This document shows, one piece after another, positions 21,888-29,938 of a DNA stretch of 45,646 nt (positions are counted from its first letter, which is position 1; each line of letters begins with the position of its first letter). Origin of the DNA: Alphaproteobacteria bacterium (lineage in GTDB: Bacteria > Pseudomonadota > Alphaproteobacteria > SMXQ01); NCBI GenBank assembly GCA_029863585.1, contig JAOTVC010000005.1, positions 1-45,646 on the forward strand, in the 5' to 3' direction. A program made the translations under genes and the position numbers. Below the pieces are notes generated by a model. It was not told where the DNA came from, searched no databases, and saw only the letters and a list, made by a program, of their open reading frames with translations.

Positions 21888-24241
21888 GGCGCGTCGCTCG
21901 CCCGGGCATCGCGGATCGCGCGCCAGACCCGCTGAGGCGTCGCCGGCATTTCCACATGGCGCACGCCGAGATCGGACAGCGCATCGACGATGGCATTGAC
22001 CACCACCGCCAGGGCCGGCGTGGTGCCGCCCTCGCCGCCGCCGCGCACCCCCAGCTTGTTGCGCGGCGAGGGCACCTCGCTGATCTCGACCTTGAAGGGG
22101 GGCGTGCGGTGGGCGCGGGGCATGGGGTAATCCATGAAGGAGCCCGACATCAGCTGCGCGGTTTCGCGGTCGTAGACGCAATGCTCCCACATCGCCTGGC
22201 CGATCCCCTGGACCGCGCCACCGTGGCTCTGGCCGCGCAGGATCAGCGGGTTGATGGCGCGCCCGACATCGTCGACGCAGGCGTAGCGCTCCAGCACGAC
22301 CTCGCCGGTGGCGGGGTCCACTTCCACCTCGCAGACATGGCAGCCATAGGGGAAGGCGCCGACCGGCACGTGTTCTTCCGACACCGCCATCAGGGCGCCT
22401 TGCAGATCGTCGGGCAGGCCGTCGTCGTCCGCCGCCGCCCGGGCCACCTCGAACAGCCCGAGACCCCGGTTGGTACCCCGGACGGTGAACTGGCCGTCGG
22501 CGAAATCGATCTCTTCCCCAGTTGCGTCAAGGCAATGGGCGGCGATGCGCTTGCCCCGCGCGATGATCTCGTCGGTCGCGATTCCCATGACGATGCCCGC
22601 CATGCGCATGGACCGGGCCGAATGGGACCCGCCGCCTTCCTTGACGATGTCGGTGTCGCCGGTGACCAGATCGACCTCCCCGGCCGGCACCGCAAGCCAC
22701 TCGGTGATCAGCTGCGCGAAGCTGGTCTCGTGGCCCTGGCCCGAAGACAGCGTCCCGATCACCACCTCCACCCGGCCATCGGGGCGGACGGTGATCTCGG
22801 TCCTCTCGCGGGGGTAGCCGCCGGTCAGCTCCAGGTAGTTGGCGATGCCGATGCCGCGGTACTTGCCGCGCTTGCGTGCCTCCGCCTTGCGGGCAGCGAA
22901 CCCGTCCCAGTCGCCGAGCGCCGCCGCCGCCGCCAGCACCTGGTCGTAGGCGCCGCAGTCGTATGGCAGGCCGAGGGGGCTGGTCCACCCTTCGCCGCGA
23001 TGGGGCAGCAAATTGCGCCGACGCAGTTCGATCCGGTCGATGCCGAGCTCGCCCGCCGCCAGGTCGATCAGGCGCTCGACGATGAACATCGCCTCGGGCC
23101 GCCCGGAGGACCGGTAGTTGTTGACCGGCGGCTTGTTGGAAAACACCGCCTGGGCCCGGAAATAGGCCGCGTTGATGTCGTAGACCCCGGTCATCAGCTC
23201 GACCCCCTTGATCAGGGGCACGAAGGTGATGGGAAAGGCACCGACGTTGAGCGTATTGGTGCCGCGGATGGCGAGGAAGCGCCCCTCGGCGTCGAGCGCG
23301 AGTTCCGTATCCGACGCAAGATCGCGGCCCTGATAGTCGCTGAGAAAGGCTTCGGACCGGTCGGCCGTCCACTTGACCGGCCGCCCCAGCCGCTTGGCGG
23401 CCCAGACCACCAGGGGGAACTCCGGATAGATCGCGTTGCGGGTGCCGAAATTGCCGCCGACATCCTTGGCGACGACGCGGACGTCCGCCTCCGCCACCTT
23501 GAGGATCTCGGCCAGCTCGCGCTTCTGGCGGACGACGCCGCCGGACCCGGCATAGAGGGTATGGCGCCCCGCTTCGCCGTCATAGGCGCCGATGGCGGCG
23601 CGCGGCTCCATGGGCACCCCGGTGACGCGCTGGATCTCGGTCTTCAGCCGCACCACATGGGCGGCCTTGGCGAACACCGCCGCCGTCGCGTCCTCGTCCC
23701 CGGCATCGGCATCGACCACCAGGTTGGTGCCGTGCCCTTCCCATACCAGCGGCGCGCCATCTTGGGCGGCATCGAGCCCCCGGGCCACCGCCGGGCGCGG
23801 GGCATATTGGATGACCACCGCCTCCGCCGCGGCCCGGGCCTGGTCCTGGGTGTCGGCGACGATCATGGCGACGGCCTCGCCGGTGAAGCGGACCCGGCCC
23901 TCGGCCAGCAGGGTCTGGGCCGGGATCACCGGCGTCTCGCCGCTGCGGTGGGTGAGCTGGATATCCGGCGGGCCGGTGCGGGGCGGCGGATGATGGATCG
24001 GTTCGATCCCGTCGGCGCCGAGGTCCTCGGCCGTCAGCACCGCATGGACGCCGGGCATGGCGGCGGCTTCGGCGCGGTCGAGGGAGACGATATCGGCATG
24101 GGGATGGGGCGAGCGCGCGAAGGCGGCATAGAGCTGGCCGGGCAGGTTGACGTCGTCGCTGAACGATCCCCGTCCCGTCAACAGCCGATGGTCTTCCCTG
24201 CGCGGAAGGGGCGCGCCGATCCCGGTGCTCATGTCTGCCAT
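21884..24241 (-). CDS. Xanthine dehydrogenase-family molybdopterin-binding large subunit (CoxL/XdhB-like)
   Basis: A 785-residue molybdenum hydroxylase large subunit. These enzymes hydroxylate aldehydes, purines or N-heteroaromatics with water as oxygen source. IGAPLPRREDHRLLTGRGSF at the N-terminus, the VGGNFGTRN block, PVNNYRSSGRPEAMF, SSGQGHETSFAQL and GVRGGGEGGTTPALAV (with the probable catalytic Glu) follow family order. The ORF track begins at 24466; I start at 24241, although the ATG at 24232 has better spacing to the GGGAG site. No [2Fe-2S] or FAD subunit gene is adjacent or anywhere in the window, so partners must be encoded elsewhere. It is first in the operon with the MetE-like and VOC genes. 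Confidence 0.92.
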   Translation of the reverse strand: MADMSTGIGAPLPRREDHRLLTGRGSFSDDVNLPGQLYAAFARSPHPHADIVSLDRAEAAAMPGVHAVLTAEDLGADGIEPIHHPPPRTGPPDIQLTHRSGETPVIPAQTLLAEGRVRFTGEAVAMIVADTQDQARAAAEAVVIQYAPRPAVARGLDAAQDGAPLVWEGHGTNLVVDADAGDEDATAAVFAKAAHVVRLKTEIQRVTGVPMEPRAAIGAYDGEAGRHTLYAGSGGVVRQKRELAEILKVAEADVRVVAKDVGGNFGTRNAIYPEFPLVVWAAKRLGRPVKWTADRSEAFLSDYQGRDLASDTELALDAEGRFLAIRGTNTLNVGAFPITFVPLIKGVELMTGVYDINAAYFRAQAVFSNKPPVNNYRSSGRPEAMFIVERLIDLAAGELGIDRIELRRRNLLPHRGEGWTSPLGLPYDCGAYDQVLAAAAALGDWDGFAARKAEARKRGKYRGIGIANYLELTGGYPRERTEITVRPDGRVEVVIGTLSSGQGHETSFAQLITEWLAVPAGEVDLVTGDTDIVKEGGGSHSARSMRMAGIVMGIATDEIIARGKRIAAHCLDATGEEIDFADGQFTVRGTNRGLGLFEVARAAADDDGLPDDLQGALMAVSEEHVPVGAFPYGCHVCEVEVDPATGEVVLERYACVDDVGRAINPLILRGQSHGGAVQGIGQAMWEHCVYDRETAQLMSGSFMDYPMPRAHRTPPFKVEISEVPSPRNKLGVRGGGEGGTTPALAVVVNAIVDALSDLGVRHVEMPATPQRVWRAIRDARASDAP

Positions 24242-24387
24242 GTCTCCCTGCGGTGCCACGCCCAGGCGGCGGGCCGGATTTTTCGACCGGCTTGGTTTTT
24301 CCGGCCCCCGATTATCAGACGTCTTTCGCGCGAAGCCAAGCCGTTGTCCACCGGCAATAGCGGCGAGAGGGCCGTCACCCGAGGGCC

Positions 24388-24403
24388 GGGATATGGATAT
24401 CCC
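24388..24403. promoter_or_regulatory. Palindrome in the divergent molybdoenzyme/MetE-like promoter region
   Basis: GGGATAT and ATATCCC are perfect 7-nt inverted arms around GG, lying in the 239-nt gap between the molybdoenzyme (minus) and the second MetE-like gene (plus), about 80 nt before the latter. A dimeric regulator site controlling both directions is a fair guess, but no regulator gene is nearby. Confidence 0.4.
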
Positions 24404-24480
24404 CCGCCTTGGCGTATGATGATGAATATCGACCCGCCGGCCGGCGGCACATAAAAGATCATTCATCGTGGGAGGAGATC

Positions 24481-25491
24481 ATGAACCTGGGCCCGCTCGC
24501 CACCACCACCGTCGGCAGTTTTCCGAGGCCGTCCTGGCTGGCCGACGTCACCCGCTCGCGCGCCGCGTTCCGGCTCGAAGGCGCGGCCCTGGCGGAAGCC
24601 CAGGATGACGCCGTCGCGCTGATCCTCAAGGAACAGGAAGAGGCCGGTCTCGATATCGTGACCGACGGCGAACAGCGGCGCGAAAGCTTCGTGATGTACC
24701 TACCCGCGAGCTGGGAGGGCGTCGATACCGAGAACCTCAAGGAAAAGAAGATCTACCGCAACAAGGTGCAGCCGCGCCCGGTGCCGCGCATCGTCGGCAA
24801 GGTGAAACGCAAGGGGGCGCTGATGACGCCGGACGTCGCGTTCGCCAAGGCGCATACCGTGAAGCCGCTCAAGATGGCGGTGCCGGGGCCGATGACGGTG
24901 ATCGACAGCACCCTGAACGAAGCCTATGACGACGAGGGCGAGTTGGCCATGGACATCGCCGCGGCGGTCAATGGCGAGCTGCGGGACCTGCAGGCGGCGG
25001 GCTGCGACGTGCTGCAGCTCGATGAGCCGGCGATGACCCGCTATCACGACAAGGTGGCGGATTACGGCGCGGCGGCCCTGGACCGGGCGCTTGAAGGCAT
25101 CACCGTGCCGACCATCGTGCATCTCTGCTTCGGCTATCCCGGCGGCTTGAGCCTGCAGCACGAATACGAATACCCCGAGCTTCTCGACAACCTGATGAAG
25201 ACGCGGATCGGCGGCTTCGCCGTCGAATTCGGCCGTTCCACCTTCGATCCCGAGGTGCTGAAGGCCTGCGGCGACCGCATCGTCATGTACGGCTGTATCG
25301 ATCCCGGCGCCGCCCCGGTGCCGGAGGTCGATGCGGTCAAGGCGCGGGTGGCCGAGGCGTTGGAGCACCTCGATCCCAACCAGGTCTGGCTGGCGCCCGA
25401 TTGCGGCCTGATGACCATCGATCGCCGGCTTGCCCGGGAAAAGGTCGCGGTCATGGTGCAAGCCGCCGACGAACTGCGCAGAGCGCTGTGA
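24481..25491 (+). CDS. MetE-like zinc methyl/alkyltransferase 2
   Basis: A 336-residue second MetE-core homologue, divergent from the first. Zinc ligands are intact: His214 and Cys216 in VHLCFGYPGG, Glu249 in VEFGRS and Cys308 in PDCGLM. TTTVGSFPRPSWL at the N-terminus and VTDGEQRRE are usual family blocks. The N-terminal MetE barrel is missing, as in the other copy. The ATG at 24481 has GGGAGGAG 3-4 nt upstream; the ORF-track extension upstream is rejected. It is transcribed away from the molybdoenzyme operon across a shared promoter region. The two proteins differ clearly in their middle parts, so they may act on different thiols or methyl donors. True methionine synthesis is possible but less favoured by context. 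Confidence 0.89.
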   Translation: MNLGPLATTTVGSFPRPSWLADVTRSRAAFRLEGAALAEAQDDAVALILKEQEEAGLDIVTDGEQRRESFVMYLPASWEGVDTENLKEKKIYRNKVQPRPVPRIVGKVKRKGALMTPDVAFAKAHTVKPLKMAVPGPMTVIDSTLNEAYDDEGELAMDIAAAVNGELRDLQAAGCDVLQLDEPAMTRYHDKVADYGAAALDRALEGITVPTIVHLCFGYPGGLSLQHEYEYPELLDNLMKTRIGGFAVEFGRSTFDPEVLKACGDRIVMYGCIDPGAAPVPEVDAVKARVAEALEHLDPNQVWLAPDCGLMTIDRRLAREKVAVMVQAADELRRAL

Positions 25492-25805
25492 CCCGCGGCG
25501 CCGCAGGGCGCAGCCGCGTCGCGATATCGGCGCCGCCCGTTCTCCGGCGGTGCCGCGTGCGCCCCGCGCCGTGGCCGAAACCCCGGCCCGTGACCCGGCG
25601 CATCACCGCCCCGGTGTTGGCGAGAGAAATCAATAAATCCCCTGAAATCCAGCATTTGTTATTACGAATGCATCGCAACTGCATATATTAAGGCAAGAGA
25701 TCCAAAGCCGAGCCTTCCCCCGCCGCCGTGACGGCCGAGGGGCCAAGCCGCCGCCACGCTCGGTCAGCGGCATCAAACCATAGACGAAGTTGAGGAAACC
25801 GGCCC
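25492..25805. other. Intergenic region with an AT-rich island before the nitroreductase gene
   Basis: No credible gene. Bases about 25628-25695 are markedly AT-rich against a GC-rich background. They contain TTACGA (25662-25667) and TATATT (25684-25689), 16 nt apart on the plus strand, a possible promoter for the nitroreductase about 115 nt downstream. Confidence 0.35.
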
Positions 25806-26450
25806 ATGACCGATACCAAACTTACCGCACCTCCGCCTGCGCAGGCACCCGAGGGACCCGATGCCTCGGGCCTGGCTGCGCTAGAGGTTCTGCTGTCCCG
25901 CAGTTCCAACAACATGCTGATGGACCCGGCGCCGGACGGCGCCAATCTGAACCTGATCCTGCAAGCCGCCTCCCGGGCGCCGGATCATGGGCGCCTCACC
26001 CCGTGGCGCTTCGTCGTCATTCGCGGCGGCGCCCGCCAAGCGTTCACCAAACTGCTGCGCGAGGCGACCCTTGCGCGGGATCCGGAAATCCCACCGGCCG
26101 CGCTCAACAAGATCGATCGCCTCGGTCAGACTCCGCTGATCATCGCCATCGGCACCGACTTGAAAGACAGTGCCTTTCCCAGGAGCGAGCAGGAGCTGTC
26201 CGGGGCCGCGGCGGCCATGAACATCCTCAACGCCGTCCACGCGCTGGGCTATGCCGGGAAATGGGTCACCGGCGGCAATTCCCACGATCCGGCGGTTCAC
26301 GCGGCGCTCGGCTTCACCCCGCCCAACCGGGTCCTCGGTTTCCTGCTGATCGGCACCGCGCGCATGGCCCTGCCGGAACAAGACCGCCCCGTCCCGGCCG
26401 ATTATGCCGTGGAATGGTTGGGGCCCAAGGAGACGCGCCCCCTCGGTTAA
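25806..26450 (+). CDS. Nitroreductase-family protein (YdjA-like)
   Basis: A 214-residue FMN-dependent NAD(P)H oxidoreductase-fold protein. The FMN phosphate-binding start appears as LLSRSSNNMLMDPAPD, followed by ILQAASRAPDHGRLTPWRFVVI; the later GAAAAMNILNAVHALGYAGKWVTG and LGFTPPNRVLGFLLIGTA blocks complete the fold. Size and the APDHGRLTPWRF form match the compact YdjA branch. The first 20 residues are Pro/Ala-rich and probably disordered. GAGGAAAC lies 6 nt before the ATG. It stands alone, convergent with the FemAB-like gene (15-nt gap). Physiological substrate unknown. Confidence 0.9.
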   Translation: MTDTKLTAPPPAQAPEGPDASGLAALEVLLSRSSNNMLMDPAPDGANLNLILQAASRAPDHGRLTPWRFVVIRGGARQAFTKLLREATLARDPEIPPAALNKIDRLGQTPLIIAIGTDLKDSAFPRSEQELSGAAAAMNILNAVHALGYAGKWVTGGNSHDPAVHAALGFTPPNRVLGFLLIGTARMALPEQDRPVPADYAVEWLGPKETRPLG

Positions 26451-26465
26451 ACGGAATCCTGCGGT

Positions 26466-27452
26466 TCAGAAATATGTACCGCTTTGGATCACGACCTCAC
26501 CGCCGAGGCCCAGCTTGAACCGCGCGATGCCGGGCGAGGTTTGGGTGTCGATACCGCCCAGGTCCAGCCACTGCGTGCCCGACTTGCGCAGGTCGCCCAC
26601 GGCGCGCCACAGCAGCAGGTTATGGGCGTTCAACCGCCGTCCTTCGTCACCGGTCCAGGCGGCGGCATAGGTCGCCGATGCGCCGTGGCGGATCATGGCG
26701 ATGCCGGCGATGGCGACATTACCGGTGAGCGCGATCCAGACCCTGGCGGCGCTCTCCTTCTTCGATCCACCGGACAGGCGATGGATCTCGCGGATGACGT
26801 CGCCGGGCGGTCCGATATACCTGTGCCGCTTTCGGAATGCGTCATAGGCGGTGACGGCCACCTCGAACGTCCGCTCGGCGTTGGCCGGGCGGATGCGGAC
26901 CCCGGCCTTCTCCGCCGCCACCAGCGCATTGCGCCAATTGCCGTTGAGCCCCGCCCGAAGGAGATCCTCGGCGGGACGGATATCGAGCCACACGGTTGCA
27001 TAGCCCGTCACCATCCGGCGCAGGCCGAGCCCTTTCATGAGCGCTTCGCTTGCCGCGCCATCGGGCAGATCCGGCAGCCAGAACAGAAGATCGGTGACGC
27101 GCGGCGCGGCGGCTTGCTTGACCGCGCCCAAGACATCGGTGCGTTGGTCTGCCGATAGGTCCTCGAGCCACACCGGGCCGCGGACGATGCGGTTGATGCT
27201 GCCCAACCGCCAGTCCCAGCTGCGGAACGCCTGAACCAGCGCGACGGGCCGCCCGTCCAGATCGACGATGTGCCGCCCGGCGCGCGCGCCGTGCAGGGCG
27301 GCGACCGCGTCACCGTAATGCCAGGACTGCTCCAGGGGGGAGCGGCCGGCGCCAGCAAACAGCTCTTCCCATTCGCCGAATACCGCGGCGCGCACAGCGC
27401 CGGTGCGAATGCTGGAACTCTCGATGGGATCGGGAACCATGGCGGCCATCAT
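26466..27452 (-). CDS. FemAB/GNAT-type acyltransferase
   Basis: A 328-residue protein with two acetyltransferase-like lobes as in FemAB/BioF2-type transferases. The diagnostic end reads WLDLGGIDTQTSPGIARFKLGLGGE, and the second lobe shows NVAIAGIAMIRHG and AHNLLLWRAVGDLRKSG. Relatives attach aminoacyl groups to peptidoglycan precursors or act in exopolysaccharide and surface-lipid biosynthesis. No signal peptide; cytoplasmic. The ORF-track start is a TTG at 27476; I prefer the ATG at 27452, where GGAAA lies just upstream, but 27449 and 27440 are also possible. Divergent from a tiny membrane-protein gene. Substrate unknown. Confidence 0.82.
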   Translation of the reverse strand: MMAAMVPDPIESSSIRTGAVRAAVFGEWEELFAGAGRSPLEQSWHYGDAVAALHGARAGRHIVDLDGRPVALVQAFRSWDWRLGSINRIVRGPVWLEDLSADQRTDVLGAVKQAAAPRVTDLLFWLPDLPDGAASEALMKGLGLRRMVTGYATVWLDIRPAEDLLRAGLNGNWRNALVAAEKAGVRIRPANAERTFEVAVTAYDAFRKRHRYIGPPGDVIREIHRLSGGSKKESAARVWIALTGNVAIAGIAMIRHGASATYAAAWTGDEGRRLNAHNLLLWRAVGDLRKSGTQWLDLGGIDTQTSPGIARFKLGLGGEVVIQSGTYF

Positions 27453-27480
27453 GGAAGTTTCCGCGACCCCCCGCAATTCG

Positions 27481-27486
27481 TATAGT
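27481..27486 (+). promoter_or_regulatory. -10-like TATAGT close to the small membrane-protein ATG
   Basis: TATAGT ends 8 nt before the ATG at 27495, and no ribosome-binding site lies between. This arrangement would give a leaderless mRNA. The -35 (TTTCCG at 17 nt) is poor. Confidence 0.4.
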
Positions 27487-27494
27487 CGGCTCCC

Positions 27495-27698
27495 ATGATC
27501 GCGATGTTCCGAAAGCCCGAAAAGGTCCGCGGCGTCATCGCCCCAAGGCGGCGCTTTACGGTTTGGGCTGCCCTTTATTTTGTCCTTTTCGTGGCCCTGC
27601 CGGTGCTGGCGATCGCCTTCGCCTTGGACACGGCGGTGTATTTTGCCGTCGACCGGCCGTTCGGAACCTGCCTCGCCGTGCTGTGCTGGGCCGGCTGA
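27495..27698 (+). CDS. Small membrane protein of unknown function
   Basis: A 67-residue hypothetical protein. A basic N-terminus (about residues 1-21, FRKPEKVRGVIAPRRR) precedes one long hydrophobic stretch (about 22-46) and a possible second short one at the C-terminus, so it is probably anchored in the inner membrane with a cytoplasmic N-terminus. I recognise no family. Support comes from the membrane-protein composition, the divergent position next to the FemAB-like gene and a -10-like box immediately upstream; the absence of a ribosome-binding site fits leaderless translation. It could still be a chance ORF. Confidence 0.5.
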   Translation: MIAMFRKPEKVRGVIAPRRRFTVWAALYFVLFVALPVLAIAFALDTAVYFAVDRPFGTCLAVLCWAG

Positions 27699-28195
27699 TG
27701 GGCCGCCTCAGGCGGGCCGGGCGGCGGCCGGATGATTGTCCCAGCGGATCCCCGGCGCGAGGCGCGGCGCGCGGTTGGGACTTGGGCGCCCCATCCCCCC
27801 TTTTTCTGATCCCTTCATGGTCAATTTCCTTCCCAAATTCATGCCACCCCCGTGCCGCATCCTATTGGGATCGGCCCGCTGCAGGCCGAGCCCCGGCAAA
27901 CGGCTAGCCCCCACCGCAGCCCGAAATTGATAATCAGGGTTGATTTTGAATACCGCAAGACGCGGAGCGCTTGGGAGGATAGTTAACGCAAGCGCGAATG
28001 AGTTGTAACAATATCTCCCCGCACCGTGCGGTTTGCGGCCGAACCCCAAAGCGCGCCCCGCAGCTTCGATTGCACGCCCTCCGCAAAGCCGGTACTCTCA
28101 CGCCGGACAAGGAACGCGAACCGGGTCCCTACAATCAAGCACCAAGGCCGCCCGATGGGATCGGCGGGGACAACCCGGACAATGGAGGAAACCTC
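27699..28195. other. Intergenic region before the deacylase gene
   Basis: About 500 nt without a convincing gene; the short ORFs here are Pro/Arg-rich and lack family features. AT content rises from about 27925. GCGCTTG (27967-27973) and CAAGCGC (27989-27995) form an inverted repeat around GGAGGATAGTTAA, and TTAACG and TAACAA 17 nt apart downstream could be a weak promoter. Confidence 0.3.
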
Positions 28196-29911
28196 ATGGC
28201 ATTCGACATCATCATCCGGGGCGGCACCATCGTCGACGGCGCGGGCATGCCGGGCTATCAGGCCGACGTCGGGATTCGCGACGGCATCATCGCCGAGATC
28301 GGCGACCTTTCGGGCGAAATCGCCGACGAGGTGATCGACGCGGAAGGCCACGTCGTGGCGCCGGGCTTCATCGACGGCCACACCCATACCGACGCCCAGG
28401 TGTTCTGGGACGATATCGGCAGCAATTCCTGCTGGCAGGGCGTGACCAGCGTGGTCATGGGCAATTGCGGGTTTTCCATGGGGCCCTGCGCGGAGAAGGA
28501 CAAGGACCTGGTGCTGCACAATTTCGAGCGCGCCGAGGACATCCCCCGGGAAGCCATGATCGCAGGCGTGCCGTGGAGCTGGGAAACTTACCCGGAATAC
28601 CTCGACACCCTCGACCGCATGCCCAAGGGCCTGAATTACGCCGGCTTCGTCGGGCATTCGGCCTTGCGTACCTACGCCATGGGTGAGCGCGCCATGGAGG
28701 AGGAAGCGACCGAGGCCGATTTCGAGGTCATGAAAGATCAACTCGAATTGAGCCTGCGCGGGGGGGCGCTCGGCTTCTCCACCTCGCGCACCTTTTCCCA
28801 CCGCCTGCCCACCGGCAAGCCGGTCGCGAGCCGCCTGGCGTCCTGGGACGAGGTGGTGGAACTCACCAAGACGATGAAGGATCTCGGCACCGGCATCTTC
28901 CAGATCGCGCGGGAGAACGTGATCGAGGATCCCGAAGAGCGCGACCGGGAACACGAGCAGATGAAGTATCTGGCCGTGGACATCGGGGTACCCTGCACCT
29001 TCGGCGGCACCTGGTACAAGCGCCCCAACCCGGAAGCCTGGCGCACCCAGTTCCGCATGGTCGACGAGACCATCGCCGCCGGCGGCAAGATGATGATCCA
29101 GGCGACCTCGGCCTGGAACGGATCGCTCCGGTCTTTCGAAACGGCGACGCCCTACGACTTCATCCCGGTGTGGAAGGAATTCCGCAAGCTGCCCCTGGAG
29201 GAGCAGGAAAAGGGCCTGCGCAATCCCGAGATGCGCGCCAAGCTGGTCGAGGCCGTCAAGAACCACGTGCACAAGCCCGACCCCGCCCTGCCCAACCTGT
29301 ACCAGCGGCCGGTGGATTGGGACTGGGTATTCCCCTATGACCGTACCTTGCCGCCCTACCCGTCGGTGGCGGACATCGCCAAGGAACGCGGGGTCGAGCC
29401 CATCGACGCATTCCTCGATCTGGCGCTGGCCCATCACCTGAAGCTGTTCTTCATCCAGCCCAGCTTCAACGAGGACCAGGACTATGTGCTGGCCCATATC
29501 CGCCATCCCAATTCGGTGGTGACGTTCTCCGACGCAGGCGCCCACGTGGCCACCACCTGCAGCCCGCTGATCGCCCATCTTCTGGGCCATTGGGTGCGCA
29601 ACGAGGGCGCCATCCCGCTGGAGACGGCAATCCGCAAGATCACCCTGGACATCGCCAATTTCTGGGGGCTGAAGAACCGCGGCTGGTTGCACGAGGGCTA
29701 TCACGCCGACGTCTGCATCTTCGATCCGGAGACGATTCAGCCGGGCCAGGCAACCCTTCACCACGACTTGCCCGCGGGCTGCCCGCGGATCAAGCAGAAG
29801 ACCGAGGGGATCCTCGCCACCATCGTCAATGGCGAAGTCTTCATGCGCGACAACGAGCACACCGGAGCCTTCGCCGGCCGGGTGCTGCGCGGACCCTTGG
29901 CGCATAACTAA
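28196..29911 (+). CDS. N-acyl-D-amino-acid deacylase-like amidohydrolase
   Basis: A 571-residue amidohydrolase-superfamily protein of the D-aminoacylase type, which hydrolyses N-acyl-D-amino acids or related amides. DIIIRGGTIVDGAGMPGYQADVGIRDG is the usual composite-domain opening. The metal-site motif GFIDGHTHTDAQVF follows near residue 62, then GVTSVVMGNCGFS with the Cys conserved in this family, and SDAGAHVATTCSP near the C-terminus with the catalytic Asp. The closing GWLHEGYHADVCIFDPETI is also typical. The ATG at 28196 has GGAGGAAAC 4-7 nt upstream; the ORF-track extension has none. No signal peptide. It is probably monocistronic and converges with the sulfatase-fold gene. Confidence 0.9.
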   Translation: MAFDIIIRGGTIVDGAGMPGYQADVGIRDGIIAEIGDLSGEIADEVIDAEGHVVAPGFIDGHTHTDAQVFWDDIGSNSCWQGVTSVVMGNCGFSMGPCAEKDKDLVLHNFERAEDIPREAMIAGVPWSWETYPEYLDTLDRMPKGLNYAGFVGHSALRTYAMGERAMEEEATEADFEVMKDQLELSLRGGALGFSTSRTFSHRLPTGKPVASRLASWDEVVELTKTMKDLGTGIFQIARENVIEDPEERDREHEQMKYLAVDIGVPCTFGGTWYKRPNPEAWRTQFRMVDETIAAGGKMMIQATSAWNGSLRSFETATPYDFIPVWKEFRKLPLEEQEKGLRNPEMRAKLVEAVKNHVHKPDPALPNLYQRPVDWDWVFPYDRTLPPYPSVADIAKERGVEPIDAFLDLALAHHLKLFFIQPSFNEDQDYVLAHIRHPNSVVTFSDAGAHVATTCSPLIAHLLGHWVRNEGAIPLETAIRKITLDIANFWGLKNRGWLHEGYHADVCIFDPETIQPGQATLHHDLPAGCPRIKQKTEGILATIVNGEVFMRDNEHTGAFAGRVLRGPLAHN

Positions 29912-29938
29912 GGGCGTGGTCCGGGGCCCGGCCCCCCG

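Noticed and set aside
20766-22190. 474-codon version of the MetE-like protein
   Set aside because: The extra N-terminus lies in the molybdoenzyme gene in another frame; the ATGA overlap at 21884-21887 marks the true start.
21956-24454. Plus-strand ORF of 832 codons opposite the molybdoenzyme
   Set aside because: Shadow frame with no motifs; the minus strand encodes the molybdopterin subunit.
27708-28049. Minus-strand 113-codon ORF in the gap before the deacylase gene
   Set aside because: No ribosome-binding site, low-complexity composition and no family resemblance.
27983-29905. Minus-strand ORF of 640 codons opposite the deacylase gene
   Set aside because: Plus strand has a full amidohydrolase with metal motifs and a good ribosome-binding site; the antisense frame has none.
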